Shown here: positions 45,017 to 53,282 of the stretch, one piece after another
Layout of the letters: every line of letters begins with the position of its first letter
Position numbering within the stretch: the stretch's first letter is position 1
Notes under the pieces: generated by a model
What the model was told of the DNA's origin: nothing
Seen by the model: only the letters and a program-made list of their open reading frames with translations
Database searches by the model: none
Made by a program: the position numbers and the translations under genes
IMG/VR virus record: IMGVR_UViG_3300044994_000102
Location: 1 to 53,586 of that record
Reading direction: 5' to 3' (one strand)
DNA: 53,586 nt
DNA from: a virus

Positions 45017-45794
45017 CACGCTCATGGGGCCGACGAACCCTCACCAGCTCCGAGGTAGCGCCAGGTGCGCGGTGACGTGCCCGCCTGGCGCGGACGACAG
45101 TCACACCAGACGAAGGCGACACGGGGGCGTCGGCCGAAGCGGGTACTCAACCCCGCCGGGGGGACGGACGACTCACGTAGCCGCCGTAACCCCGCTCGGC
45201 CCCGGACCCCGTCGCCCGCGAGGGCGGCGGGCAGATAGCTCAAGGGGACAACGGCGGGTGACTGCTGCCGAGTACGGGTGGCCGGAGACGGGGCCAGACA
45301 GTGACAGCGCGGGTGCGGGTCGGTAAGCCCGCACTTGTGCGTTCCTCGGGCTGAAATCCTCGCGAGAGGGAAAGTGCCGTGCTGGGGAACCGGGACGGAT
45401 ACCGCGCCCGCCCCTCGGCCGAAGACGCCGATAGCGACGTGACCGCCACCCACGACGGCCGACGACAATGTGGATCCCTCTGCCACCGCCGCGCTCCGCG
45501 ATGGTTCTTGGCAGAGGGGGTGCGCGTCGCGAGTACAAGGTCCGGGCGTTTTGCAGGAGGTTCGACGGGCCGCACGGCGGGGCCACGGTTCACGGGAGGA
45601 CAGCGGACGCGGGGGAGTGGCAGGGCAGTCACCGACCGCAGCCATTCGGGCTCGAGGAAAGCGACCACCAACGAGGTGGCCGGGCCGTTGGGTGTCACCA
45701 GGAATGGTGGAAAGCACCCACGTGCTCGGGGAAGGTTTCGCGGCGGGATCTCGGGGGGTATCCCGGCGGTAAAAACCCCCCGTACTCTGGTCTC
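45017..45794 (+). ncRNA. Candidate large structured noncoding RNA (778-base gene-free region)
   Basis: No convincing gene is present; long readings on both strands are Arg/Pro/Gly-rich shadows. Many stable stems can be drawn: GCGCCAGG/CCTGGCGC (45058-45091), CGCCC-GCGA-GGGCG near 45210-45225, GTGCGGG/CCCGCAC (45313-45334), CCTC-GCGA-GAGG near 45358, CCTCTGCCA/TGGCAGAGG (about 45477-45522), CCACC/GGTGG near 45670, AGCAC/GTGCT near 45715 and GGGGGGT/ACCCCCC just before 45781. Two carry GNRA loops. This suggests a structured RNA on the plus strand, leading into the gene at 45795. Class unknown. Confidence 0.4.
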
Positions 45795-46457
45795 GTGAGC
45801 TACAGCTATCTCGTCAGATCGCCGCGCGCCCTCGTTCAGTACTTGGCCGGCAACTTGCTGCCGAAGGGCTACCACTTCTACGTGGCCACGTGGCTACCGG
45901 AACACACCGACCCCGTCCTGGTCGATGCCAAACTCACGGTGCTCTACGAGTGCCACCTGCCGAAAGAAAAGCAGTACCGTCGGCGAAAGGCCGGGCGCGC
46001 GAGCGTCAAGTACGTCCGCTGCGGCCGGCTGTGCATGGTGCTTGCCACGCGGGGGCGATCACCGTTCTTCGAGCGCGAAGCCTTTGCCGACGCGCGGGAG
46101 CGGCCGATCCACGTGGCCGGGTACTCGCTCTCCGTCAACCGGGACACGGGCAAGGTGTCCGTCCGGGTCCACCGCGAAGCCCAACGTAAGATCCGGCAGC
46201 AGTTCACCGAACGGGCCGCGTGGTCGCTCGACTGGTGGGAGCGCGCGATCCGAGACTTCCCGTTCGCCGCCTACGCGGGCGTGAGGGACCAACTCTTCGC
46301 CGAGCTCCGCCACCTGAACGCCTGCCGGAAGAATCTCCGCCTCCCGCCGATCGAATGGCGGAACTGCGTTCGAAAGAAGTTCAAGGTCGAGCCCGTCTTC
46401 CTCGACTCTCCCCCGGAGCTCCTCGATCTGTTGCGGCACGAGACTCGTCGGAAGTAG
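45795..46457 (+). CDS. Unknown basic protein linked to the structured region
   Basis: A 220-residue protein: SYLVRSPRALVQYLAGNLLPKGYHFYVATWLPE in pieces, YRRRKAGRASVKYVRCGRLCMVLATRG, FFEREAFADARERPIHVAGYSLSVNRDTGKVSVRVHREAQ in pieces, and a helical end. I think close relatives are frequent in planctomycetes but cannot name a family. The basic, beta-rich core could bind RNA. It starts at GTG without a ribosome-binding site, directly after the hairpin-rich region. Stem-forming sequence also follows it (TATCCC/GGGATA and CCGCAG/CTGCGG at about 46463-46515). Confidence 0.6.
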   Translation: MSYSYLVRSPRALVQYLAGNLLPKGYHFYVATWLPEHTDPVLVDAKLTVLYECHLPKEKQYRRRKAGRASVKYVRCGRLCMVLATRGRSPFFEREAFADARERPIHVAGYSLSVNRDTGKVSVRVHREAQRKIRQQFTERAAWSLDWWERAIRDFPFAAYAGVRDQLFAELRHLNACRKNLRLPPIEWRNCVRKKFKVEPVFLDSPPELLDLLRHETRRK

Positions 46458-46542
46458 CCTCTATCCCAAGCCGGGGAAACGGACCGCAGACGTGACTGCG
46501 GAAGGGATACTCGGCCCGCCGACGATCGATGGCGATCGTTAT

Positions 46543-46579
46543 GCCGCAACAGGGGCCGGACCTCTGTTGCGGCGGTTTT
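46543..46579 (+). terminator. Terminator after the unknown protein
   Basis: GCCGCAACAG and CTGTTGCGGC form a perfect 10-bp stem with an 11-base loop, followed within two bases by TTTT. It closes the transcript of the structured region and its protein. Confidence 0.65.
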
Positions 46580-46681
46580 GCCTACGGTCCTCGCCTCCGC
46601 GACCGGGCACCAAGGTTTCTCGTTCTCGACAGGTCGCACCCATCGTGTAACGCTCGTCCCGGGTAGAAGCACTTCGGCCTT

Positions 46682-46742
46682 CCCTCAGCCCACTGAGGGG
46701 TGGCGTCAGCACGTCGAAGGTTTTGCGTGCCCACCCCTCAGT
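46682..46742 (+). promoter_or_regulatory. Alternative hairpins in the DUF932 leader (attenuator-like)
   Basis: CTGAGGG (46693-46699) can pair with CCCTCAG just upstream (46682-46688, 7 bp, four-base loop). As part of ACTGAGGGGTGG (46692-46703) it can instead pair with CCACCCCTCAGT (46731-46742, 12 bp). The two stems exclude each other, and the second ends three bases before the GGAGG ribosome-binding site of the gene at 46761. Confidence 0.5.
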
Positions 46743-46760
46743 TCCGGAGGGCACGACCCC

Positions 46761-47516
46761 ATGTCCCAAGCGTCTCTCGTTCTGCACCGTGGCGCCCGGC
46801 CCGTCTCCGGCGAGGAGCTGGCCGAAGTGAAAGCCCCGGCCCCCGTCGGCCGCTGGTATCCGCTGTCGCACCAGACCGTCCTCCGCCGCGTGAAGGACAC
46901 GCTCGGCGAGGCCGGCTTTGTCGTGAAGCGGGAACAGCTCGCGCTCGCGAAGGACAACCACCGCTTCTTCGGCACGCTCGACCTGGAGTCGCAGCTCGTG
47001 CACGGGGTGGCGTTGTCGGTCGGGGTGCGGAACTCCACCGACAAGAGCTTCCCGATCGGGTTCGTGGCCGGGTCGCGGGTGTTCGTGTGCGACAACCTCG
47101 CGTTCTCGGCCGAGTTGCTCGTGAGACGGAAGCACACCCGGTTCGGCGAGCAGCGGTTCGCCGCCGACATCGCCGCCGCCATGCCGAAGCTCGGCCAGTT
47201 CCGCGAGCTGGAGGCGAAGCGGATCGAGGGAATGGCCCGGACCGAGGTGACCGACACGCTCGCTGAGTCGATCATCCTCCGGGCGTTCGAGAAGGGCGTG
47301 GTTCCGGCCCCGCTGCTGCCCGCGGTCATCCGCGAGTGGCGGGCCCCGAAGCACGACGACTTCAAGCCCCGGACGCTGTGGAGCCTGTTCAACGCGTTCA
47401 CCTCGGCGCTCACGCCGAAGGCGAAGGCCAACCCGCAAAGCTACAGCCTGACCACGATGCGGCTCAACGCGCTCGTGGCCCCGGCGCTCCCCGAGCCGCT
47501 CGCCATCGCCGCCTGA
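46761..47516 (+). CDS. DUF932 family phage/plasmid protein
   Basis: A 251-residue protein matching DUF932: WYPLSHQTVLRRVKDTLGEAGF, FFGTLDLE, VGVRNSTDKSFPIGFVAGSRVFVCDNLAFSAELLVRRKHT in pieces, and HDDFKPRTLWSLFNAFTSAL. The family is found on phages and plasmids, usually near replication or transfer genes, with no known reaction. GGAGG lies ten bases before the ATG. The leader can form two exclusive hairpins, so expression may be controlled. Confidence 0.8.
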   Translation: MSQASLVLHRGARPVSGEELAEVKAPAPVGRWYPLSHQTVLRRVKDTLGEAGFVVKREQLALAKDNHRFFGTLDLESQLVHGVALSVGVRNSTDKSFPIGFVAGSRVFVCDNLAFSAELLVRRKHTRFGEQRFAADIAAAMPKLGQFRELEAKRIEGMARTEVTDTLAESIILRAFEKGVVPAPLLPAVIREWRAPKHDDFKPRTLWSLFNAFTSALTPKAKANPQSYSLTTMRLNALVAPALPEPLAIAA

Positions 47517-47644
47517 GACCAACCCCGGGGAACGGACGCCCCGGCATGTCACCAACCGGCGGCTTGAGGGCACGACGCCCGGCCGCCGTTCTCCATACCG
47601 GATCGTTCCATGTCCCATTCACTCAGAGACGGGAGGATCGCAAC

Positions 47645-48010
47645 GTGGGCAAAAAGAAACAGCAGGCCGCCCAAGAGGCCCAAGTGCCTCAAGAGCAGCA
47701 GGGGCAGAGCGGGACCGGCAGCCGCACCCCGCCCGCCTACGAGTGCCGCATCGGCCGCATCAAGGCGGTAGTGTGGACCAACAGGACGACCGAGGGCGAG
47801 GAGTGGTTCAGCACCACCCTGACCCGCAGCTACAAGGACTCTCAGGGGAACTGGAAGAGTGCCTCCAGCCTGGGACGGGACGACTTGCTCGTCGCCGCCG
47901 AGTGCCTCCGCGCCGCATTCCTGTTCATCGCCTCGAGGCAGGGGACCAACCTGAACACGGCCCCGACGGAACAGCAGTGCCAGCGGCAGGAGGAGGAAGT
48001 TCCGATCTGA
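47645..48010 (+). CDS. Conserved small protein with basic-aromatic core
   Basis: A 121-residue protein: a Gln-rich N-terminus (KKKQQAAQEAQVPQEQQGQSG), then a conserved core CRIGRIKAVVWTNRTTEGEEWFSTTLTRSY in pieces, GNWKSASSLGRDDLLVAAECLRAAFLFIA. I recognise this core from many small bacterial and plasmid proteins, with a layout like PC4/Whirly-type ssDNA-binding domains, but this is inference. GTG start with GGGAGG eight bases before. Confidence 0.6.
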   Translation: MGKKKQQAAQEAQVPQEQQGQSGTGSRTPPAYECRIGRIKAVVWTNRTTEGEEWFSTTLTRSYKDSQGNWKSASSLGRDDLLVAAECLRAAFLFIASRQGTNLNTAPTEQQCQRQEEEVPI

Positions 48011-48013
48011 GGC

Positions 48014-48072
48014 GGTGAGAGAGGTTTTCCAGGGAAGGTTTCCCCCATGGCATGACGCCGCCCTCTCTCACC
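48014..48072. terminator. Inverted repeat between convergent genes
   Basis: GGTGAGAGAGG (48014-48024) pairs with CCTCTCTCACC (48062-48072), an 11-bp perfect stem with a 37-base loop, between two convergent genes. It probably serves as a two-way terminator or RNA end protector. Confidence 0.4.
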
Positions 48073-48073
48073 C

Positions 48074-48718
48074 TTATATGATGTCCCCGCCGAAGTAGGC
48101 GTAGATCGCGTCCACCCGCTCCGGGTCGTACGTCACGCAGAGCCGCCAGCCGTCGCTCGCCACCGCCACCTTCCAGTCCACCACCATCATCCTCGCAGGG
48201 CCGTTCCACTTACGCGCCTTCAGGTCGGCGACCGGGAACCAGTACTCGCCCCACTTGGGTCCGAGCCTCACGGACTTCGCCGCGAGTACCGTATGGCTCT
48301 CTTCGACCGGCACCGCGTCCAGCATGGTCTCGACCGACCACTCGTCCTCTTGAGTGTCGGGAGGGTCCACCAAACAGATGTGGTAGACCGCCCGCCCGTT
48401 AGGCAGCTTTTTCAGCATCTCCCGGATCGCCAACGCTTGCGAGCGTGCCAGCGTCGGGTCGAGTAGCGGCCGGCCCTCGTACTTCTTGATCGCAGTGTCG
48501 AGCTCGAACGCTTCGGTGTAGAGCTTTGCCAGTTCCGGCTTATCGACGAGCGCCTCGAACAGCCGCGCGGCCTCCTTGACGTTCGATCCGCCTTCGCCGT
48601 TCTCCAGCTTGCTCACGTAGCTGGTGCTCTTCTTCCCGACCGAGTGGGCCAGCTCGATCCCGGTCATCCCCCGGTCTTGCCGCAGCTTCCTGACCAGTCG
48701 TCCCAAGTCGCCAGTCAT
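48074..48718 (-). CDS. Xre-family repressor with C-terminal sensor-like domain
   Basis: A 214-residue protein. Residues 5-60 are an HTH_3 domain (LGRLVRKLRQDRGMTGIELAHSV, YVSKLENGEGGSNVKEAARLFEAL). The remainder is a non-peptidase domain with YHICLVDPPDTQ, WFPVADLKARKWNGPARMMVVDWKVAV in pieces. It is divergent from the mobilisation genes at 49063 and probably represses them or a lysogeny switch. The 344-base region upstream holds inverted ACTCCCG(G)AATT half-sites. Confidence 0.75.
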   Translation of the reverse strand: MTGDLGRLVRKLRQDRGMTGIELAHSVGKKSTSYVSKLENGEGGSNVKEAARLFEALVDKPELAKLYTEAFELDTAIKKYEGRPLLDPTLARSQALAIREMLKKLPNGRAVYHICLVDPPDTQEDEWSVETMLDAVPVEESHTVLAAKSVRLGPKWGEYWFPVADLKARKWNGPARMMVVDWKVAVASDGWRLCVTYDPERVDAIYAYFGGDII

Positions 48719-49062
48719 GACTCCCCTTGATGCGAACTGCTGAACTCCCGAATTTTAAGAAATTTCGCACTTCCCGCCAGTGCACCCGAGGTTAAAATCA
48801 TTCCGTCCGGTCTCCTGAATTCCGGGAGTCCCGGACTTTAGATTCCACGATTGGCGGTTAGCCCGCCGGAGGTGACGAGACACCTCAAGCCTTTCGTCCG
48901 CATTCGCCAGCATCCAGCCATCTGCCCACCAAGCAACGCAACAGAGCCCCTCGAGGGCTCCCGTCCGCCGTGCGCGCTGACGGCCGCTCTTTGACAACTC
49001 GGCATTTTGTTTCATTCCCCATTCCCCCATCGGCGGCGTGACCGCCGGAAAGGAGGCCATCC
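48719..49062. promoter_or_regulatory. Divergent control region between repressor and mobilisation genes
   Basis: No gene is seen. ACTCCCGAATT (48744-48754) and its inverted partner AATTCCGGGAGT (48818-48829) look like half-sites for the Xre protein. On the plus strand TTGACA at 48991-48996 is a possible -35 for the relaxase operon, without a clear -10. AGGAGG lies just before the ATG at 49063. Confidence 0.4.
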
Positions 49063-49542
49063 ATGGCCCAGAAGAAGGCCGAATCAGTGCCGAAGGTCAG
49101 CGTCTCGTTCAAGGTCCACAAGAAAACCAAGGATCTTTACAAGGCGAAATGCAACAGCATCCAGTCCAAGGACTTCAAGGGCAGCGAGTCGAGCGTCGGT
49201 GAGGTACTCGTCGAGGGTTTCGTTTCCGGACTGCTCGTCGTCGACGATCAGGGAAAGCTCGTCGTGCCCGGGCCGGCACAGTCGAAACCCGCTCCACCGC
49301 CCCCACCACTCCCACCGCCGAGGCCCGAGCCGGAGCTCGAGCCGCTCCCGGAGATCCTCCCGCCGATGCCGGCCGAGGACTACCAGGGCCTTAACGTCGT
49401 CGCGTACTTCTACCGCAACCGCCACCCGGGTGAGACGTACGAGCAGTTCTTGGCCGCATTCGAGTCCGAGCGGCACCCCGACGAGTCCATACAGAGCTGG
49501 GCTTACCGCACCCGCAAGGAAGAGGAAGGGGGTGCCGCGTGA
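49063..49542 (+). CDS. Relaxosome-accessory-like protein with Pro-rich linker
   Basis: A 159-residue protein. An N-terminal small domain (VSVSFKVHKKTKDLYKAKCNSI, SVGEVLVEGFVSGLLVV) resembles RHH-type DNA-binding partners of relaxases. A proline-rich linker (PPPPPLPPPRPEPELEPLPE) connects it to a helical C-terminus (YEQFLAAFESERHPDESIQSWAYR). AGGAGG precedes the ATG. It overlaps the relaxase-like gene by four bases. Confidence 0.6.
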   Translation: MAQKKAESVPKVSVSFKVHKKTKDLYKAKCNSIQSKDFKGSESSVGEVLVEGFVSGLLVVDDQGKLVVPGPAQSKPAPPPPPLPPPRPEPELEPLPEILPPMPAEDYQGLNVVAYFYRNRHPGETYEQFLAAFESERHPDESIQSWAYRTRKEEEGGAA

Positions 49543-51155
49543 GCCGCCCCGGCAAAACGCCAGAGACGTACCCGCAGGAGGAACGGTTTCAGGACGAAGC
49601 CAGACAGTGCGGGGGGATGGTGCCGCTACCCGGGATGGTGAAGCAGGGGATAGACCCGAACAAGCCCGAGGACCTGAAGAATTTCTGCGAGCACCGCGAC
49701 CCGGACGGCACCCGCCCGATGGCGTGGCACGCGAACGCCGCGACGTACCTTTACTCGCTCCTCTACACAGCCGCTCCGTCGATCAACGGGTGGCTCAAGA
49801 CGCAGCCGAAGGAGGTGTTCGACCGGTTTGTGAAGGAGGTGTTCAAGCCGGCCGTCATGAACGCCGTGCTCGTGATGAACGAGGCGTGCGTCGTTCGCCG
49901 GCGGGAGAACGGCCAGCACATCAAGGAGAAGGCCGCCCTGGTCGGGTTCATCGCCGCCCATCTCACGGCGGCGGACGGCAACACGAGCCTGCACGCCCAC
50001 GTCCCGCTCTGGCGGTACGGGACGACGCAGGACGGGCGGGCGCTGTCCTTCCACGACGGGCGGTTCCTGTTCGGGGAGGCGTTCAAGAAGTCGGTCGAGG
50101 TGTTCCACCAGTCGCTCGCGGTTGGCCTGTTCCAGCACTTCGGCATCAAGGCCGAGGTCAAGGACGGGAAGTGCGAAATCCCGGGCGTGCCGAAGGAGGT
50201 GCTGGAGACCCTCGGCACCCGCAGCAAGGCGGCGCGGGCGTGGCTGGAGAAGCAAGGTATCTCCGAGACCGACCAGTCGATGCAGATCGCGGTGTGGCAG
50301 ACCCGGCCGAAGGGCGTCCCGCACTTCGACCTGACCGAGCGGTTCGCCCACTGGAACCAGGAGGCCCGTCAAGCGCTCGGGGCGAAGGCCGACCAGTACA
50401 TGCGACCCGCGACCGGCACCGGCGCGGCAACGACCGAGCGGCCCACCCAGTCGGAGACGAGGCGATCGTCCGAGTCGAACCAGACCGCCGTGCACTCGAG
50501 CACGGCCGGTCCCGAGCAGTCGACCGCCCAGGCCGACCAGCGGCAGAAGGGCGGAGAGAAGACGGAGCAGCAGCAGTCCAGGTCGAGCCAACAACAGCAG
50601 CACGAGAGCGAAGGGTTCCGCTACTTCCGCCAGACGCCCGGGCGGAAGCAGTCGCCGACCGGGTCGCTCATGTCCCGGGCCTTGAAAGACCTGATCGGCG
50701 AGACCGGGACGGAGCTCGCGAAGACGGCCATGCTCGTGGCACGGAAAGCGTTCGTGCCGCGGGACGACGTGATCCAGGTGAAGAACCTCGCAAGGGCCAA
50801 TGAGGACGGCCGCACGCCGACCAAGGGTGAGGTGTTCCGAGCGGTTCGAAACGAGTTGCGACGGAAAAACGTGGACGACTGGAACGCGATCGCCACGCTC
50901 GGGAGGCTGACGGGGATCGCCTTGAAAGTCTACCTGAAGGCGCGAAAGCCGAAGGTCTCGTACCCGCCCGGGACCGTGATGGTGGTGAGTCGGAAGGCCC
51001 AGCGGACCGCCACCCCCGAGCAGAAGAAGCAGTTCGCGAGGCTCGCCGCGAAACGCGGCTGGGCCGTCCGGTACGCGAAGCTCGAACAAGACCAGTCGCA
51101 GCAACAGGGCCAGCAGCAAGGCCAGAAGCAGCAGAAGCAGCAACAGTCCCCCTGA
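49539..51155 (+). CDS. TrwC/TraI-like relaxase-domain protein
   Basis: A 538-residue protein whose first about 215 residues resemble the MOBF relaxase core: a helix rich in aromatic residues (YLYSLLYTAAPSINGW), LVGFIAAHLTA, metal-binding His152 and His154 in SLHAHVPLWRYG, then DGRALSFHDGRFLF and VFHQSLAVGLFQHFGI. The usual N-terminal double-Tyr nicking motif is not evident, so catalytic function is uncertain. A Gln/Ser-rich middle and a helical basic C-terminus follow. With the neighbouring coupling ATPase it forms a mobilisation-like module. Confidence 0.65.
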   Translation: MSRPGKTPETYPQEERFQDEARQCGGMVPLPGMVKQGIDPNKPEDLKNFCEHRDPDGTRPMAWHANAATYLYSLLYTAAPSINGWLKTQPKEVFDRFVKEVFKPAVMNAVLVMNEACVVRRRENGQHIKEKAALVGFIAAHLTAADGNTSLHAHVPLWRYGTTQDGRALSFHDGRFLFGEAFKKSVEVFHQSLAVGLFQHFGIKAEVKDGKCEIPGVPKEVLETLGTRSKAARAWLEKQGISETDQSMQIAVWQTRPKGVPHFDLTERFAHWNQEARQALGAKADQYMRPATGTGAATTERPTQSETRRSSESNQTAVHSSTAGPEQSTAQADQRQKGGEKTEQQQSRSSQQQQHESEGFRYFRQTPGRKQSPTGSLMSRALKDLIGETGTELAKTAMLVARKAFVPRDDVIQVKNLARANEDGRTPTKGEVFRAVRNELRRKNVDDWNAIATLGRLTGIALKVYLKARKPKVSYPPGTVMVVSRKAQRTATPEQKKQFARLAAKRGWAVRYAKLEQDQSQQQGQQQGQKQQKQQQSP

Positions 51156-51180
51156 CCCTTTTTCGGAAAGGACCGATCGC

Positions 51181-51573
51181 ATGTTCAAGTTCCTCCTGTG
51201 GCTCTACCGCGTCACGCTCGGCGGCTTCCTGGCCGGGGTCGCGTTCGTCTGGCGGGAGTGGGGCTGGCCCACGGTCGCCGGCTGGCTCGTGGTGGCCCTA
51301 ATGCTGGGCGTCCACGGCTACCTCTGGCTCCTCCTCGTCGCCGCTCTCGGCCTGAACCAACTCGTCGCCCTGATGGCGTTCGTGACTGCCGCGGTGAGCA
51401 TCACCGGCGTCGCCGCCACCAACACCGTCCCGTGGGTCGACACCGCCATCCGGTACGCCTGCGACGTGATCACGAAGGGCTACGCCGACCGCTGCCACAC
51501 GGCGACGTATCCCGCCGACCCCCGCCACGCCCTGGCGCCAAAGCGCACCGGGGCAAGCGCCGACGAAAAGTGA
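51181..51573 (+). CDS. Membrane protein of the mobilisation module
   Basis: A 130-residue protein with three to four hydrophobic spans (LLWLYRVTLGGFLAGVAFV, VAGWLVVALMLGVHGYLWLLLVAALGL in pieces, LVALMAFVTAAVSITGVAA) and a hydrophilic end. It lies between the relaxase-like and coupling-ATPase genes, so it may anchor the ATPase, which has no strong membrane span of its own. GGAAAGGA precedes the ATG. Confidence 0.6.
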   Translation: MFKFLLWLYRVTLGGFLAGVAFVWREWGWPTVAGWLVVALMLGVHGYLWLLLVAALGLNQLVALMAFVTAAVSITGVAATNTVPWVDTAIRYACDVITKGYADRCHTATYPADPRHALAPKRTGASADEK

Positions 51574-51580
51574 TCCCCCA

Positions 51581-51607
51581 GGCACGGCAGGGCGTTCCTG
51601 CCGTGCC
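51581..51607 (+). other. Intercistronic hairpin
   Basis: GGCACGGCAGG and CCTGCCGTGCC form an 11-bp perfect stem with a five-base loop between the membrane protein and ATPase genes. No T-run; it may set the ratio of the two products. Confidence 0.5.
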
Positions 51608-51644
51608 GCTCCGTTCCCGCAACCCTGATACACGAGGTGGCCGC

Positions 51645-53072
51645 ATGAAAGAGTTCCTGAAAATCATGTTGATGGTTTTGACAGGGGAGTTCCCGGAAGC
51701 CGCCACCCCGCCGCCGCCCCGCCGCAAGAACGGCCCGAAGATCCCACTGGCCGACATGCGAGACCCCGAGGAGCTGTTCAACGGCTGCGTCATCGCCGCC
51801 ATGAAGGGGGCCGGGAAGACGAACCTGATCAAGAAGTTGGTCAATAGTGTGATCGACCTCGGCCGCCCGGTGTACCTGATCGACACCGGGGACAAGTGGG
51901 CCGAGCACGTCCGAAGGGTGCGGCCGAAGACGCTCGTCCGGCGGGTCAGCCCTCACACGGTCGGTGGCCTGAAAATCCACTGGGCCAAGACCGTCAACAC
52001 CCCGGCCCGCATCCAGGCGTTCACCGGGAAGATCGTCGGGAACGAGAAGAGCGAGTCGAAAAACCCGTACTTCCCGACGAACGCCCAGCTCGTGATGATG
52101 GCGGCGATCGAGATGCTCATCATCTTCCTGGGCGACAAGTGGACGCTCCGGGACTTCATCATCCTCGCCACCAACCGCAAGCTGTTCGTCGCCCTGCTCG
52201 ACCACCCGAAGGTCAAGGGCCGGGTCAGAGACCCCCAGGACCAGTTCGCCCACAACGACAGCGCCAGGGACGTGATGGGGACCGTCGTCAGCCACCTCCT
52301 CCCCCTCATGGTGTACGCCGCCCTCGAGGAGCACGCCCCGGCCAAGGTCGGCCTGTTCGACGCGATCGACGAGGGCGGGGTCACGATCTTCGAGTGGAGC
52401 GACAACTTCGCCGAGGCGAACTCGAAAATGCTCTCTCTGGCGGCCGAGCTGGTGATGGACGAGCTCCTGTCCCGGCAGGCGGAGAACCTGGTCCTCTGGT
52501 GCCTGGACGAGATCCGGAGCCTGGCCCAGATCGACGCCATCGCGAACGTCGCCACCCGCGGGCGGCGCAGCGGCATCGGGTTCGTCTGGAGCATGCACAT
52601 CATCGAGGGATTGCAGGACCGGTACACGAAGCTCCGGGCCATGGAACTCGCCGACCTGATGGGCATCAAGATCTTCCTTAACCTGGACGGCAACGCGACC
52701 CTCGCCTGGGCGGCCGACTCGCTGGGCAAGTGCCAGCACGTCGTCGAGGTCTGGAAAGACGGCCTCGACGGGAAGGCCGGCCACTGGGAGCGGTCCGTGC
52801 GGGAGCTGCACCGCGTCCCGCCGATCGAACTGCAAATCCTCCCCTACGCCGACCCGGTCGCGGACAAGGTGTGCGGGTACGTGAAGGACAGGTTCGGCGT
52901 CAGCTACTTCGACGCCAAGTTCCTGGCCGACTGCCCGATGCTCACCGACCCGGGGCCGACCCTTCAGCCACAGGACTGCCAGCGGCTTAAGCGCCTCACC
53001 CGTGACGACATGGCCAGGTGGGGCGTCGGCGTCCTCACCAAAGAGATCAAGGAAGCGCTGGACCTGTCATGA
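51645..53072 (+). CDS. VirD4/TraD-like coupling ATPase
   Basis: A 475-residue P-loop ATPase of the HerA/T4CP kind. Walker A is AMKGAGKTN (52-60), Walker B is LVLWCLDE near 282-289, followed by IDAIANVATRGRRSGIGFVWSMH (sensor/arginine region, in pieces) and LADLMGIKIFLNLDG. Coupling ATPases bring relaxase-DNA complexes to a type IV secretion channel. It lacks obvious N-terminal membrane spans, unlike typical T4CPs. GAGGTGG precedes the ATG. No mating-pair genes are seen, so only mobilisation is implied. Confidence 0.75.
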   Translation: MKEFLKIMLMVLTGEFPEAATPPPPRRKNGPKIPLADMRDPEELFNGCVIAAMKGAGKTNLIKKLVNSVIDLGRPVYLIDTGDKWAEHVRRVRPKTLVRRVSPHTVGGLKIHWAKTVNTPARIQAFTGKIVGNEKSESKNPYFPTNAQLVMMAAIEMLIIFLGDKWTLRDFIILATNRKLFVALLDHPKVKGRVRDPQDQFAHNDSARDVMGTVVSHLLPLMVYAALEEHAPAKVGLFDAIDEGGVTIFEWSDNFAEANSKMLSLAAELVMDELLSRQAENLVLWCLDEIRSLAQIDAIANVATRGRRSGIGFVWSMHIIEGLQDRYTKLRAMELADLMGIKIFLNLDGNATLAWAADSLGKCQHVVEVWKDGLDGKAGHWERSVRELHRVPPIELQILPYADPVADKVCGYVKDRFGVSYFDAKFLADCPMLTDPGPTLQPQDCQRLKRLTRDDMARWGVGVLTKEIKEALDLS

Positions 53073-53278
53073 GCAAGCGCCTCATCCACGACGTGGCCAT
53101 GGCCACGACCCAAGCCGCGCTCAGCCGGTTAAGAGGGTGGTCAGGCGAGGCCGAATACCGCGAGGCTTTTCTCGCGGTGTTCCCCGCCGTCCAGGGTGGA
53201 CTGACTTACCTGATCGAGCACTACCGGCACGAACTGAAACGACTAGCGAAACCCGTCCCACCACCACCGGAGAACTGA
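53069..53278 (+). CDS. Hypothetical 69-residue protein
   Basis: A helical protein (KRLIHDVAMATTQAALSRLRGW, AEYREAFLAVFPAVQGGLTYLIEHYRHELKRLA in pieces) with a short proline-rich end. The ATG overlaps the ATPase stop as ATGA, so it is co-translated with the mobilisation module. Function unknown. Confidence 0.6.
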   Translation: MSKRLIHDVAMATTQAALSRLRGWSGEAEYREAFLAVFPAVQGGLTYLIEHYRHELKRLAKPVPPPPEN

Positions 53279-53282
53279 ACCC

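Noticed and set aside
45017-45794. Group I or group II intron
   Set aside because: Many stems are present, but I could not find a group II domain V or the group I P7 core; the class is left open.
45240-45875. Minus-strand protein genes in the structured region
   Set aside because: Arg/Pro/Ala-rich readings without ribosome-binding sites or recognisable motifs, typical of GC-rich shadows.
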